From: Isoetes taiwanensis
Lineage: Eukaryota; Streptophyta; Lycopodiopsida; Isoetales; Isoetaceae
Assembly (NCBI GenBank): GCA_021234155.1
Contig: JAJEKV010000004.1
Span: 20,749,619-20,813,618 of the forward strand
Direction of reading: 5' to 3'
Length of the DNA: 64,000 nt
Of this stretch, positions 45,301 through 56,760 are shown in pieces. The position numbers and the translations under genes were made by a program. Position 1 is the first letter of the stretch, and each line of letters starts with the position of its first letter. The notes under the pieces were generated by a model that worked only from the letters and a program-made list of their open reading frames with translations, was not told where the DNA came from and made no database searches.

Positions 45301-45998
45301 CCTCAAAGCTTCACCGTCTGCAGGAATTCTCATGATGCCATCTTTGCTCCTATGCGTGGCATGGAAATCCATAAATGCTGCTAGTGATGGTGACCTAAAC
45401 ATGTGTTGTAGTCGAGGGATGATTGGCATGTGTCTCAGCACCTTCTTAGGCACTTTTGTTTTCATGTGGTCAACATATCTTGGTTCTTTGCATTTTGGAC
45501 ATTCTTGCATATCCTTGTACTCATTACGAAATAGAACACAATCATTTGGACATGCATGTATGCAATTATATTCCAACCCCAGTTCTCGTAGTAACTCTCT
45601 TGCCTCCCTTCTATTTTTAGGAAGGCAATTGTCACTTGGAAGTATCTCACCAAGCAAACTTAAAAAAGAGAACAAAGTGTCAACCAAAGATAAATAAATT
45701 GATAGGAAAATTTATAACGCAATTGATATTCTCATATTCAAATATAAGGAATAACATACCTGAAAAGCTCTGACACACTGTTATTACTCCAACCGGATTT
45801 ATGTTGCAAGTTTAGGATGAGCAAACATGTTGCTAAGCGAGATGTCTTTGCACCAGGATATAAAGGCTTACTAGCCTCTGAATATAGAACCTTCCCTGTG
45901 CAAGTTATGTTGTCTGACTCATCTACATCCATTTCGTCCATGACGGGAAAATAATTGTGTATTGTGTCAAACAATCCAGGTTCAGGGCAAAACTCCTT
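42330..45998 (-). CDS. TNP2-type CACTA transposase, multi-exon
   Basis: Minus strand, several exons. From the N-terminus: CIHACPNDCVLFRNEYKDMQ and CPKCKEPRY (Cys pairs, about 45,580-45,470); LALGMDGICPFGTMSSSHSV and the following W-P-I-V-V-V-N-Y (TNP2 core, about 45,270-45,170). After an intron come KYLPHGHSLRGN, YWCDLKIVHLLDPMHIFKNV and LKTHDWHKFLQ (44,690-44,170). The DUF4218-type part is LLPCAIENCLTPSVRTIIYR, ERYMKVLKGFVRQMAKPEGC and AEGHLVQETL (44,080-43,660). The last exon is a DUF4216-type tail (VNVLKAKWFKT, PFVFPSQVKQVFF) with an acidic C-terminus. I saw no clear in-frame stop inside the large exons, but exon joins and the start are not resolved. TNP2 cuts the element ends. Confidence 0.85.
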
Positions 45999-46438
45999 TG
46001 CGAGGAGGAAACTTTTACTCCGCCCTCACCATCATCATCCGAGGACTGCCCCTCATCCTCTATGGGCTGCCAAACATAAACTAATCTCAAATTAGTGGTT
46101 GTTTCAAGGTTAGTTGTTATCTTACCTTCATATCCTTAACCATTACCCTCATTTAACTTTTAATCAATTGAAATAAATAATCATCAATATTCGTCTCAGA
46201 CACGTACATGATACATTATATTGCACGAGATCACATATGCGTATGAGTATATGATTGTAAACTAACACGATATTACTAAATTTATATCATAATATTATGT
46301 ACACGATGTAAAATCGCACCGAAGTGCCTACATCATTTCAACTTATGGTCTTAGGTCTAGGGTTATGTTTTCGTCCATAAGGAACTACAATAGGGTCACC
46401 CTTTTGTTGGCGTTGTCTTCGATCTTGGGACACTCCTC
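45999..46438. other. Spacer between TNP2 and the SET-like gene
   Basis: Minus-strand 46,070-45,998 reads acidic sequence (PIEDEGQSSDDDGEGG) that could be an upstream TNP2 exon. The rest is AT-rich and probably promoter or 3' flank. Nothing else is supported. Confidence 0.4.
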
Positions 46439-47755
46439 CTAAAAAGAGTAGTTAATAAACAGTTCATCCCCTGGTTTTAAACTTCGCTTAGCACAAACAC
46501 GAACATATGGTCCGACATGACCATGCATATAATGCAAGTCATGGTCATCTGTCTCCTCAAAATCTGCATTTGTCAACTCTGGACGACTACGTGAGCTATT
46601 TATAAGACCTGCAATATTCCCATGAAGACTTGGTCGGCCATCAACAAAAATCAACTCATTGCGACAAACATTTTGCCCCCGACTTCTCGTTCCAACCAAG
46701 ATGCAAAGATTCAAAGTGTCATGCCATAAGTAGACATGCTTGGCATGAAGGATGCTAGTTTTTGCCATGTACCCCATGGGTACGAAGGACCACCATATGC
46801 CATCAATATTGCTATTTCTCCCGGTCGCACATTGACATGATCTAAAATATACAAACCCCTGCCTGCCTCAGGTAAAAGTTTTGATGGTGCAATCATGTAT
46901 TTATGGCCCCAATATATAAACTCCTCTAACATAGAAGGTAGTTGTCCATCCCAACATCCCAGTGTCCTGCGGTCAAATGGAATAATGACGGCTTTGAGGG
47001 AATCAGGGATTTCATTAGTAAAATCTCCGTCGGTCTCATCTGCATGAGTAAATGTATATGTTCCCTTCTCGAAATGAGCTCTTAAAGTTAAAGCAATTGA
47101 TTTTCCTCTAGTGCGTCCTACTAACACAAGTGGTTCAACATCATCTCCTCCACTTGTGTTGTCCTTACTCGATGAGCTATCATCCATTATGCCAGTAACA
47201 TATGCTGTATTATCTGAAGATGATCCGGAAGATGGTTGAATATCAACTTTCTTTTCAAGATTTGGATGTTTACGGATTAACTCAATGTACTGCAAATTAT
47301 GTTACTCGAAATAAGCTAAAATGATCCTAAACACAATTATTTTCATTCAATATGAATAGATAGTACCTCCTCGGCTTCACGTCGAACACGGCGCTCCTCG
47401 TCGCTTGGCGGTGGTGCATTCCTCATCCAACCATGCTTTAATCTATGTTGCTCTCTAATAGAATATATCTTTGCCTTTGTCCCTTTGCACTGTTTACACC
47501 AACAAGTCCCAACTTGTCTGTATTGCCTTTGAATGGGATCGTCATAAAGCGCTGCCATGCGTTTGCTTTTTGAAGAGCGTGATGAGGAACTAAGCTCCCT
47601 AGACACAAAAAGAAAAAAAATGATGCATTTAACATGAAATTAATACTAAATCATAAGCTGTGTTCTTACCTCGGTAGCAAGTCTATAGGTGGCATAGGCT
47701 CACTACTAGAATCATGTGAATCAACATTGGAACTCTCAGTATTAGATGAAGCCAT
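46439..47755 (-). CDS. SET-like domain protein carried by the CACTA transposon
   Basis: Minus strand, ATG at 47,755. Exons 47,755-47,670, 47,598-47,367 and 47,290-46,439 join in frame with GT..AG introns. The N-terminus is Ser-rich (MASSNTESSNVDSHDSSSEP). A Cys/His region follows (CWCKQCKGTKAKI .. REQHRLKHGW), then an acidic linker, then VIIPFDRRTLGCWDGQLP and EEFIYWGHKYM. The SET-like part begins AGRGLYILDHVNVRPGEIAI and MAYGG. After a +1 shift near 46,775 it continues through KHVYLWHDTL, HGNIAGLINSS and LKPGDELFINYSF. SET enzymes methylate lysines; the usual N-H-S-C is N-S-S here, so activity is doubtful. A relative of its first half lies in the second CACTA at 63,256-64,000, so it is a lineage gene rather than a chance capture. 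Confidence 0.75.
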
Positions 47756-49255
47756 GAGCAGTGGAATACACAACCAAACTGGAAAATAAACCATGAAAAA
47801 CACAACTACATTAAAATACATCATGCCTTAAAGTACATAAAGGAAAATTTTTTAGAACCACCCTTATATTTGAAGGGATTTATCAAAATGCATTGTTGCA
47901 TCTATATTATGCATCTGACGCGAAGGGATTTATCAAAATGCCCATTGCATGCTATTATATTGTTGCATCTATATTATGCATCTGACGCAATGTGCTTTAT
48001 TTTTTGACGCACCCAACGTCACATTAGCGACAAAGTAAATTCTATTTTTTCCTTTGCCGCCTAAAATCTTCGTCCAAAAATCACAGTAGAGAGGTATTTT
48101 TTGCTTACCTTCGTTTAGAGTGGTGCTGGTGGCTCTTCAGGCGCACAAGGTCGCACAGCTACAAACGCCCATTATGCACATTATCTAACTGAAATTATCG
48201 CTCAATTAGTAAGTTTGTTTTCAGTTCGGCAAACACGTTTTACAGTTTTAGAAATTAGTCGTCATTTTCTCCAGTTTTCTTTGGATTTTATTTGGCTTCC
48301 GAAATCGTTCTCTGGGCCAATTCCGCCCTAGTTGTTGCTAGTCCAGTCAACACAGTCTTCAAATCCGGCCTAGTTAATGCTAGCTCCGTCATATGTGACC
48401 AGCTGGTATACAACCTCTAGCTGCAATGATGCCATGGGAAAATGCTCATTCAAGTTTAATTACCTTCTGTCTTCTGTTTTTTCCTGAAGATCGAATCCCA
48501 AATTCAAGAACCCAATAGCTTGAAGAAACCAAAAAGCTAAGCAAAAACCATGACCATGACCAGATGCCTGATTCCTGCATTGAAGCAGCAGATTGAAGCA
48601 GCATATTAGGTTAAAGGTATCCAGAAAAACGTGATCAAAGCCTTGGATGCATGTATTGACGCATAAGCAGCCAGCAGATATTCAAAAGGACATTTCCCAA
48701 AAGAGACAAATTTGGAAAATTCACACATCATTAAGGGGATCCATCTCTGACACTTTCAAACTAGTCCTTTAGAAGAAGCTTTGTTAAAATATCTGCTGGC
48801 CGCGCAGTAAACAACTGCCCGCTGTTCTCATTCTCTGTTTTCTCTCTTCCTGTTCTGTGTCACCAATCTCTACCAAATTTTGCTGCACCTCAAACTGGTC
48901 GGCAACACCAAATTTGACAAAACTTAGCAAATTAGCACAAAAGGTCACCAACTTGTGAATTGGAAGTTGGAAATTTAATGTTGTTCAATTACAACCTGAC
49001 CATACGTTTTAATCCGCATCCCCTGATAGATCAGAGAGAAGACATAATCTTTAATACGAGTAGACGATCAGCTTGCCAGTTCAGACATCGACACTTTCCA
49101 GCTTTTTTTTTTACTGTGACAGCCGACAGGGCTCACCTCTTGATATTGCTAATGTGCCTAATAGTTCAGAACTTGTGTGAAATTAAAAGGGAAACAGAAA
49201 AAATTTTAAGGGAGCTCTTTTTGCTAGCATCTCCTTTTTAAACGGAGACAAATCC
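47756..49255. other. CACTA interior without an identified gene
   Basis: At 47,882-47,995, a sequence of about 50 bp (GGGATTTATCAAAATGC .. ATTGTTGCATCTATATTATG and CATCTGACGC) is present twice. From about 48,110 to 49,250 the base composition becomes less AT-rich and resembles intron or UTR DNA of a captured host gene, continuous with the ATP sulfurylase fragment. No frame is convincing. This region separates the two divergent transcription units and may contain their promoters. Confidence 0.4.
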
Positions 49256-49610
49256 GTTTTTCACCTATGTTGTCCTTTGTGGCAAGGCTTTGATAGTAAT
49301 CTACCAACACCTTCCACCCTCCTGGGCACATAAAACCAGCAGGAGGATTTTCTCCAGTCTTTGCAAAGTTGCGCATCTTTGTTCCTGAAAATGCTTAGAA
49401 CCATTTTCCCATGATCAGGGTCATATAAATCACGCTTTTCTGTAGGGTGCCCCATACCAGCTGGATCACAACCCACAATATAAAAATCAGCTCCTGCATT
49501 TATTCGTGCTTTTGCGTGCCACTGCACCTCTGTTGGACCCGCATAATGCATGGGTGAAGGGAAAATTGCAACAACAGTTGTTTCAGGATCCAAAACACCT
49601 TCCTCTAACG
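49256..49610 (-). pseudogene. Captured ATP sulfurylase fragment, internally deleted
   Basis: Minus strand. The first part reads [40 protein letters not shown] and [16 protein letters not shown], which is unmistakable plant ATP sulfurylase (sulfate adenylyltransferase; ATP + sulfate to APS + PPi in plastid or cytosol). After KMVLS about 30-45 residues are missing. The sequence resumes in another frame with [20 protein letters not shown] and [15 protein letters not shown] from near the enzyme's C-terminus. The N-terminal catalytic part is absent and the join is out of frame, so it makes no enzyme. It is host sequence acquired by the CACTA element (transduplication). Confidence 0.92.
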
Positions 49611-50085
49611 TGTTTTAGGAACAAACGATTACTATGATATAATGACGTAATTTAAATTCACAGTTTATGTTAACCATGGATACGGTGCTTCATAAGTTTC
49701 TCAGTAAATTAAACGTTCTATAGATTCTTAAAAATGGAAGGTGGACCCATGTGATGCCATTTCATAAGATCAGAGAAGTGGATCTACTCACTGGTAGAAA
49801 AATATAGATGCCCGTAGTATAGATTAGGCAAGCGATTACCTTTATAAGGGAGGAAAATCTAAACTATTGATTATGCTCCTATAAACAAAACTCTAATTTC
49901 CTATTTATTATACTATGATTAAGATGTCTAAGAAGTCTATTTCATGTGTTAAATCTACTAAGATATCATCATTGTAAACATATAGAAACCTAATGTTTTG
50001 AGTAATGTTTTGAGTAGCTAGGTTTTCATTGATGCTATTTCAATTATATTGTTTCTAAAATTCTAATATTCTATGATTTTTTCTA
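49611..50085. other. 5' flank of the plus-strand CACTA gene
   Basis: AT-rich with no frame. It likely includes promoter, leader and possibly a first intron, since the open frame at 50,086 begins just after TTTTTTCTAG, a good splice acceptor. Confidence 0.4.
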
Positions 50086-52076
50086 GTGAGTACAAGCAAA
50101 GGCAAGAAGGGCAAAGGGCCAATGGCGTCCACCTCTACCACTAACTCCGAGGACATGGCGCAAGTGCTTGCCAATATGGATGTTGAAAATCTAAAGGCAA
50201 TGCAAGAACTAATTGCTAGTAGACTGCAGTCGACCCCATCCTTACCCATGTCCTCAAAGCGAAGGGCTAGCATTTCTTCCTCTAGTGTTCATTGCACCGG
50301 TAAGAGTCTAGACTCATTGAACATTGATCCACATCCACTCACTATAGACGAGGATGCATACTCGAGTGGTCGCGAGGAAGAAGAGGCAATGGAGATCGAG
50401 TTCACAAAGCTTCCAAAAGGGGAGGTAAGATTAATTTTGTTGTATGTAGATGTAAATAATGTTCAATTAGGTGTATTTCATGTTGTAGTTGTATGTAGGT
50501 TGCTCTTTTAGGTGTTATTTCATGTTATAAGTCTTCTATAGGTTTTCTATTCAAAGGAATTTTAGGTCTTACTTCATGTTATAGATCTTCTATTAAACGA
50601 AAATTAGGTGTTATTTTACGTTATAGGTTTTCTATTCAAAAGGAGGTAGCCTTCATATGGATGAGCAGGGACGAGGCTTTACAAATACTTGTGCAATTGC
50701 CATGCGGCATTATTGTGGTACTCAAATTAACAAAAGTTGGCCACAAGTTAAGCAAAGCCGAAAATATGAAGCCGTTGAAGCAGTGCAGAGGACTTATGGA
50801 AAGGGTGTTTTTGTGGAATACATCCTTGGAATTATGGCGAAGAGATGGAATCGTTGGAAGTATGCTTCTTTCTTTAATTCTTTGTTCTTTCGAACTTATC
50901 ATTATATATATGCATACTAATTTGCAATTAAAAATAGGGACAATTTGCGCAAGAAGATACGCAAAGGATTAAAATGCAGGCCCATTAACGTCTCGGAAGA
51001 GGAATGGAAAATATTCAAAGCCTCCACATTCAAACCACATGAGCAACAAAAGAGAGCTGCAGCTGCTAGGAAATATGTTCCAAAGACTGGAAGAGGAGGA
51101 TGCGATGGAATACGTGCTGCATATGTATAATATACTTTTTTTTTTGTTTTTTTCATGCTCAATGATATTGTATGATGTTGGTTGGATTAGATTAATGAAG
51201 TCTACTTTATTTTTATGCAATGCAATCTTTAAGTTCAAAGATTGGGGTTTGTACCCGGGAGATCAAATCTTGGACAAAATTAAACCGATCGGGTACAAAG
51301 CATACAGAGAAATGATGATTGAGGATGGACAAAAGCCTGGATCTGTAAGTTATCGAGTAAGTTGTTTTTTTTTACTTGTAAGTCATTTAACTTATCTTTA
51401 CTTTATTTGGTTTTTGTAGTTTAAGCCTCAAGACTTTTGTGAAACAAAAGCAAGGAGTCGAACACAAAAGAAGACTAAGGTATGATATTGTAGTATCTAA
51501 ATATTTCTCTTTTATTTGATTATATTATGTGTCTTTCTAACTTTACACTTTACTCTCATATTAGAAAGATGTAATGGAAGAGGTGGAGGAGGATGGAGAT
51601 GAAGGGGAATACGAGGAGGAGGAGGAGGAGGACGACGACGACGACGAGGACGGCGAGGGCGAGGGCGAGGGCGAGGATCATAATGGAGATCAAGATAATG
51701 ATCTGGATAAAGGTGAGGATCTGGATCAAGGTGGGAATGAGGACAAGGATGAAGGCGCGCATGAAGAAGAGCAAGTGTTGGAAGATCGTCCTGTTGAGGT
51801 ATTCATCAACCCTTACTTGGTGTACATTTTTAATTCATTATTAGTGTTATAAATTTCATAATTGCTTCATTCCAGGTTTCAATAGAAAAGGAATGCCATT
51901 TGGATAAGAATGATCATGACAAAGAGAAGAGGACTTTTGTTGATGAGGACGATGCATATGCTGAAAATTATTACAGGCATGAGGATGATATTGGCGCCTC
52001 ATCGAGGAAGATTGCAAAACTTATTGCTAGGCGGAACATTGAAAAGTACAAGAAGATTGCTAGATCACATCGTTGA
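50086..52076 (+). CDS. Second CACTA transposition protein (Transposase_24/Ptta-like), multi-exon
   Basis: Plus strand. The frame opens after an acceptor at 50,085; the first ATG in it is 50,122 (MASTSTTNSEDMAQVLANMD). Likely exons: 50,086-50,424 (ends LPKGE), about 50,645-50,860 (AVEAVQRTYGKGVFVEYILG), 50,937-51,120 (NLRKKIRKGLKCRPINVSEE, EEWKIFKASTFKPHEQQKRA), about 51,234-51,345, 51,420-51,480, 51,564-51,799 (very acidic, with GEGEGEGED), and about 51,876-52,076 (ends YKKIARSHR). The W-x-x-F / QQKRAAAARKY block resembles the Transposase_24 domain of plant En/Spm partner proteins, which bind subterminal repeats. It is divergent from the minus-strand genes. Confidence 0.7.
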
Positions 52077-52989
52077 TCTTTAGTATTTGATGTCTCTTTT
52101 CTGCACTGTACTATGAAATTTGCTACTTATGTTCTAAGGTTATTGTGGCTACTTATGTTCTATGATTTTTGGAGAACTTTATGCAGTACTATGGATTTTG
52201 CTACTTATATTTTGTGGTATTTTTGTAGCTGTACTAGAATATAATTAAAGTAGTTGTAGAATATGTATGTAATGTTCATAAGGTACAAATTTGCAACTTA
52301 AATGTCCCTCCCTTTAAATAAAATTGGGGTGACTAAAAAAAGGTAATAGGGCAATTGATTCGCAAATTGATGTATGGGTTGTCTTATGGACTGATGCATG
52401 GAATGACGTTATAACTAACTCAAAGATCGACTTCTATCCTGACGTTAGAATTGACTCTAATTGTGTCATATTGGCTGACTTTAATTCTAACGCTACAAAA
52501 ACTCTATTCTGACTCTATTTCTGATCCTAAAGTCGACGCTAAGGCTGTCTAAATAGTTGACTCTAATTCTAACGCTATGAATGACTCTAATTGTGACTCT
52601 AATGCTGACTCTAATTGTGATGGTAAAGTTGTCTCTACTCTAACACTACAATTGACTCTAATGCTGACTCTAACGTTGATGATAGAGCTGTCTCTAATTC
52701 TAACACTATGGTTGACTTTTATTGTGACTCTAATGCTGACTCTAATGCTGATGGTAGAGTTGCCTCTAGTTCTAACACTATAATTGACTCTAATTGTGAC
52801 TCTATGTCTGCTGCAAAACTGACTCTAAAGTCTGACGCTAATTCTGACGTTTAAACGACAGAACGTAGAGTCAGTTGTAGCGTCAGCCATAATGTCAGTT
52901 CAAGGGTTTTTTTTGGTTTTTTCCTGTCTAAGTTTATAACTAAGGTCTGACGCTAAAACTGACTCTAATACCCCCTTTCTCTTGTAGTG
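52077..52989. repeat. CACTA right subterminal repeat array and terminus
   Basis: 3' flank of the plus-strand gene, then from about 52,340 a dense array of GACTCTA / AACGCTA / GACGCTA. A repeated unit CTCTAATTGTGACTCTAATG occurs several times at 52,580-52,790. The terminal repeat ends CTTGTAGTG at 52,989. Open frames across the array are made by the repeats and are not genes. Confidence 0.9.
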
Positions 52990-53680
52990 CAGGGAAATTA
53001 GAAATTCGGTCAAAAATGGGCACGGAGATGGGAAGAGTCATGGAATACCTTATTCTTTGCGTCGAGGTTATTCTATTGATTTCATTTTGTGCCCTCCATC
53101 TTTGTGACCTGTTCAGGGATTCAAAACTTTTCTTCAGGTAACAAAACCATCTATCCTTGCTTTTGACGATGGCCTCTACTTTCCATTCTGGCGTGGACTC
53201 ATGCATCTGGCCGGCATGAATCGGGTTTAGAGGTATGGGTAAATCGTTGCCCAAAAATCTCCTTTGCTCTGCAGGGTAAATCGATGCCCTCTGTGCCAAA
53301 ACCTATAGCATAAAATCAGGTTTACAGGGATGGGTAAATCGTTGCCCAAAAATGCCGTTTGAAAATCCTGCAGGTCTGCATTGTATATTTGCAGCTTCTG
53401 CATGTCAAATTCTAGTTGAAGCTGGAGTATCCATTAATCAGAGTCTAATTGGGCTTCGAGGTTAGACTCATAACTTGCTGCCTTCAAGTAAAATTTATAC
53501 TTGGATAAAACATGACTAATGCTCTGCTCTTATTTGCAGCGTTCTAAATTAAACCAGAAGCGAAATAATTTTGTTAAAACATACATATCAGTAATTTTCT
53601 GCTGTTATCATGTCAGCTGTGATACGGCAGGTTTGATGCGGACATCACTGGAATTTTGGCTACATGGACCATTTATAACA
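52990..53680. other. Decayed flank of the CACTA, unidentified
   Basis: The minus-strand frame 53,299-52,990 reads MHESTPEWKVEAIVKSKDRW and on through the CACTA edge; it recalls the pol C-terminus of an LTR element but is too short to assign. GGGTAAATCGTTGCCCAAAA occurs twice (53,237 and 53,332). Confidence 0.35.
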
Positions 53681-53719
53681 TGGATTTACAAGTCAATCAA
53701 CTGTGAGCACTGGCTTATC

Positions 53720-53880
53720 CAAAAACAGAAATTTTTGACACTGATTATGACAGGAATTACGTTGAATGATGATTTTCCAAAAGAGTTGTATATGCATGCC
53801 AACATGGGACATTTAAGGAAGCTTTGCAGCTCTTTATAGATATGGCTCAGAAGAATGTAGTTTTAAGAAGATGCAGTTGC
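53720..53880 (+). pseudogene. PPR-like fragment
   Basis: One plus-strand frame reads HGTFKEALQLFIDMAQKNVV (about 53,801-53,860), which matches the helix-turn-helix pattern of pentatricopeptide repeats in plant organelle RNA-binding proteins. Only about one repeat is readable, and the surrounding frames are closed. It is a scrap of a host gene, perhaps carried by a mobile element. Confidence 0.45.
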
Positions 53881-54357
53881 ACATGATTTCATGCTCCATA
53901 TGACGAACACAAGGTTATGGTTCCTTTTTTCCTTCAATTTCATTGTGTGTTTGGTGCAGGAAAAGTGTTTTGGCCAGCAAAGAACATGAAATCTACGTAT
54001 GCATTTGTTTTTTGGCTTTTCTATTTTGCACCTTCAACTTTTTTCGGACTATAATATGGCTCCCATCGTGCTCCAAACAATTCTGCTATTTATATTAGTC
54101 ACTATGATACAAGCAATTGTAGGAGTACCCAGTATTATTGATTATATAAATGCCCTTATTGAATTTTTTTTCATGAAAACAGAAATGGAGGTAATTGAGT
54201 AAAGATAAAATGATGGCCAACTTACCTCTTCATCTCTGTTTCTTAAGCCACCAGAATTTCTTCGTCCTCCCTGGTATAGTTTGCATATTAACCTGTTTCA
54301 TCCAAAATTCCTTTAATTTTTCTTTGATCAGGTGTAGTTCTTTAGTTTTGTCCAAAA

Positions 54358-55600
54358 TGCAGCCTTCATCAGAGCAGCCTGGTGGGTACTATTCCCCGAT
54401 TCCCATCGCAAAGAACTACTCGAACTTATTTCATCAAGATTCCAATCATCGCCATAATCGGGTCATGTCACGTAAGAACATTTGGATCGATTATCACCGT
54501 ACATGGCAATATATGGAGCATTGTTTCTTCTTGTTGGGATAGCTGGAATCATTTTTCCAATCTTTTTGCCCTCATTTGGAGCAGATTATATCATGGCTTT
54601 TGATTTTTGGAGGAGTTTTCTCACTTGGGCAGCTTATTTATGATGTGTGTGGCGCCGCCAGAACAAGTTCATTTTGCTTCTTTGTGTACTACATCTTGTT
54701 GTAGGTCTTTGGATGCTTATCAAACCAATTGAGGAGGGAATATTTTGATTTGCATCCTCGGTGGCTGGTTCTTGGCACATGTAAGTATTACATTAATTGT
54801 ATTTATTTAGTGTCCGCCTCGGTGTGTTGGTTACGAATAAGGGCAACTACGGCCCGCTCCATATACTTACGCTTGAGGTAGCAAATGAAGTACTTATACT
54901 TAAAAAGTATACACTTCAAGATAATTGTCTTGTCTTTTAAGTTCTTTTTTACCGCCCTCCCTATAAATTTTGACTCTGTTATGTGAAACATAAAAACATG
55001 TTTTGCAGTTTTGGCGTTCTTCAATGTACATGAACAACAATTTTACACCTTAAAAATGTAGTCATATTTCGAGGCTTTTGTGTGTGCCTTTGGATGCTAA
55101 CCACAACATTGTGGTTCATTTGATGCCTGTAGAAGTTTTTCATTACCATTTGCTTATCCACTCAAAACAGTCAAGTTTTGCTTGGGACTGCACTATGCAT
55201 GTAGTATTTATCTCGCTTTAAATATTCATCTTTGTAGCATAGCCTAACCGCATTGCATAGCTTTTCCATATCTCTATATCTTCATTATTTATGGCCACTT
55301 TTGCATCTTCTCTAATGTATGTGAGCTTTTGCGGGGTTTGTTAAAGTCTTTGATGGCATGTCAAGTACTTAACATTGACATCCCGGCCGGCAGGTATTGG
55401 CAAGTGGTTTGTTGTCTATTGTCCTTGCTTTCATGATGCTTGCATTGGCTCCCGGATATGGATTAGTCTTTGCTTGGAGTCATTTTTTGGGGCGGATTTC
55501 TTTGGTGTCGGGGATTGCAATCTTCGCTTATTGCACCGTATGGCATACTTTGGTAAGTGCATTTTATATGTTCTTGTTTGGAAGCTTTTAAATTTTTGAA
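54358..55600 (+). pseudogene. Fragment of a multi-exon membrane-protein gene
   Basis: Exon-like block 1 (54,358-54,600): MQPSSEQPGGYYSPIPIAKN, a polar N-terminus, then after a frame change a hydrophobic helix VGIAGIIFPIFLPSFGADYI. Block 2 (about 55,395-55,553): after a CAG acceptor, LASGLLSIVLAFMMLALAPG, YGLVFAWSHFLGRISLVSGI and AIFAYCTVWHT, followed by GTAAGT. These are three likely membrane helices. The intron between them includes an unrelated AT-rich insertion. I do not recognise the family. Frame changes suggest a pseudogene or captured piece, though a real exon is possible for block 2. Confidence 0.45.
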
Positions 55601-56760
55601 ATATATCTTTCAGGCTTATATTGATCGACATTGAAATGTGTCTTTTAAGCTCACATTGTTTTAAATGTGTTTTCTAAGCCGAGGTTGTTAGTATATGTAA
55701 AATCCATCATTTATGTCTTCTCGTTTGTCAATTGCGTGTAGAAGATCCCCGAGATACGGGAACCTTTCTTGATAGGGCCAACCGCCATTCCGTGATGTTT
55801 TTTATCATGAAAGTAATAATTTGGATTGGCATATGAGAGATTTTTCTTGGCTTAATGGCAACAAAATTCTATCCGTCTCACTATGGAGGACCTTTTTCTG
55901 AAGACATTTTGTTTGAATTGTGCAGAATTCATATAATATAGGGGGTTTGTATCAAACTTTTCTTGGAGATCTACGCCTTAACACTTTAGCGTTAGTGTTT
56001 TCATAAATAGACAAGAAGTAGGAAGATGTAAAGCTAGTATAGGCTTGTTGGCAAGAGGATGGCTTCATGCTTGGTTAGTCCGTTCGAGACTTATAACAGG
56101 TAGTGGTTAGCCCATGAACAATCTTGGTTCTGGTCATGGATCTCATTTGAAACGGCAAGAGGATGATTTCCTTGCTGGTTAGTCCGTTTGAGACTTACAA
56201 CAGGTAGTGGTGAACAAATCATATTTCTTGTTTCTGATCATAGATCCCATTCACTTCAATGCTCCTTACACACGCTTGACTTCATAAAGCCCCAATTTAA
56301 GATCACTGACATGTGTTAATTCAGAATGGCAAAGTGCATCTCTTCATCCAATGCTTCATGCAATGGGTTTCGATGCCTAGTTCGTTCTTAACACATTTTA
56401 GTTCAGAAGGGCTGACATATTCTAATTCAGAAGGGCAAAGGCAAAGTGCATCTCTTCATCCGATTCATCTGATCACTTATATATTCGTAGATGAGAGTAA
56501 TAAAAATTGAAGTTGAATTGGTTGCACCAATTGTAATTATGAAATAGAATGATTTGTTCTAAAAGACTTTTTTTTGGCCTAACAACTTTGACCTTCTAAA
56601 TGGCTTTGACTTTGACTTTAGATACAAGGAAAAAAGATTAGCCAACAATCGCAGTCTAGTGATACCAAGCCTAAATAAAAACTTAAAAAATCTTACTTTG
56701 CTAAAGCCTTCTGGTGTGCCTTTTGCTAGTTTTTTCCTTTTTTTTTTATAATAATTTTCA
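55600..56760. other. AT-rich stretch with a tandem duplication
   Basis: Two units of about 103 bp stand in tandem at about 56,050-56,153 and 56,154-56,255; both contain GGCAAGAGGATG, TGGTTAGTCCGTT and ACAGGTAGTGGT. A looser repeat of GGCAAAGTGCATCTCTTCATCC occurs at 56,328 and 56,440. No gene is seen. Confidence 0.6.

Larger units (their letters stand above)
41145..52989. mobile_element. CACTA (En/Spm) transposon with SET-like cargo gene (11,845 bp)
   Basis: The ends are CACTACAAGAGGAAGGGGGT at 41,145 and, on the other strand, CACTACAAGAGAAAGGGGGT from 52,989. They match for about 45 bp (on through ATTAGAGTCAGTTTTAGCGTCAGA). The 3-bp duplication is CAG (41,142-41,144 and 52,990-52,992). Subterminal arrays of short GACTCTA/GACGCTA motifs fill 41,160-41,960 and 52,340-52,950. 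Coding content: TNP2 (minus, 42,330-45,998), a SET-like protein (minus, 46,439-47,755), an ATP sulfurylase fragment (minus, about 49,256-49,610) and a second transposition protein (plus, 50,086-52,076). The structure looks complete, though some genes have frameshifts. Confidence 0.95.

Noticed and set aside
51556-51844. Hydrophobic and Arg-rich frames opposite or beside the acidic exon
   Set aside because: They are shadows of the GAG/GAC-rich acidic coding repeat on the plus strand.
52577-52783. Leu/Thr-rich frame
   Set aside because: A product of the right subterminal repeats of the same CACTA.
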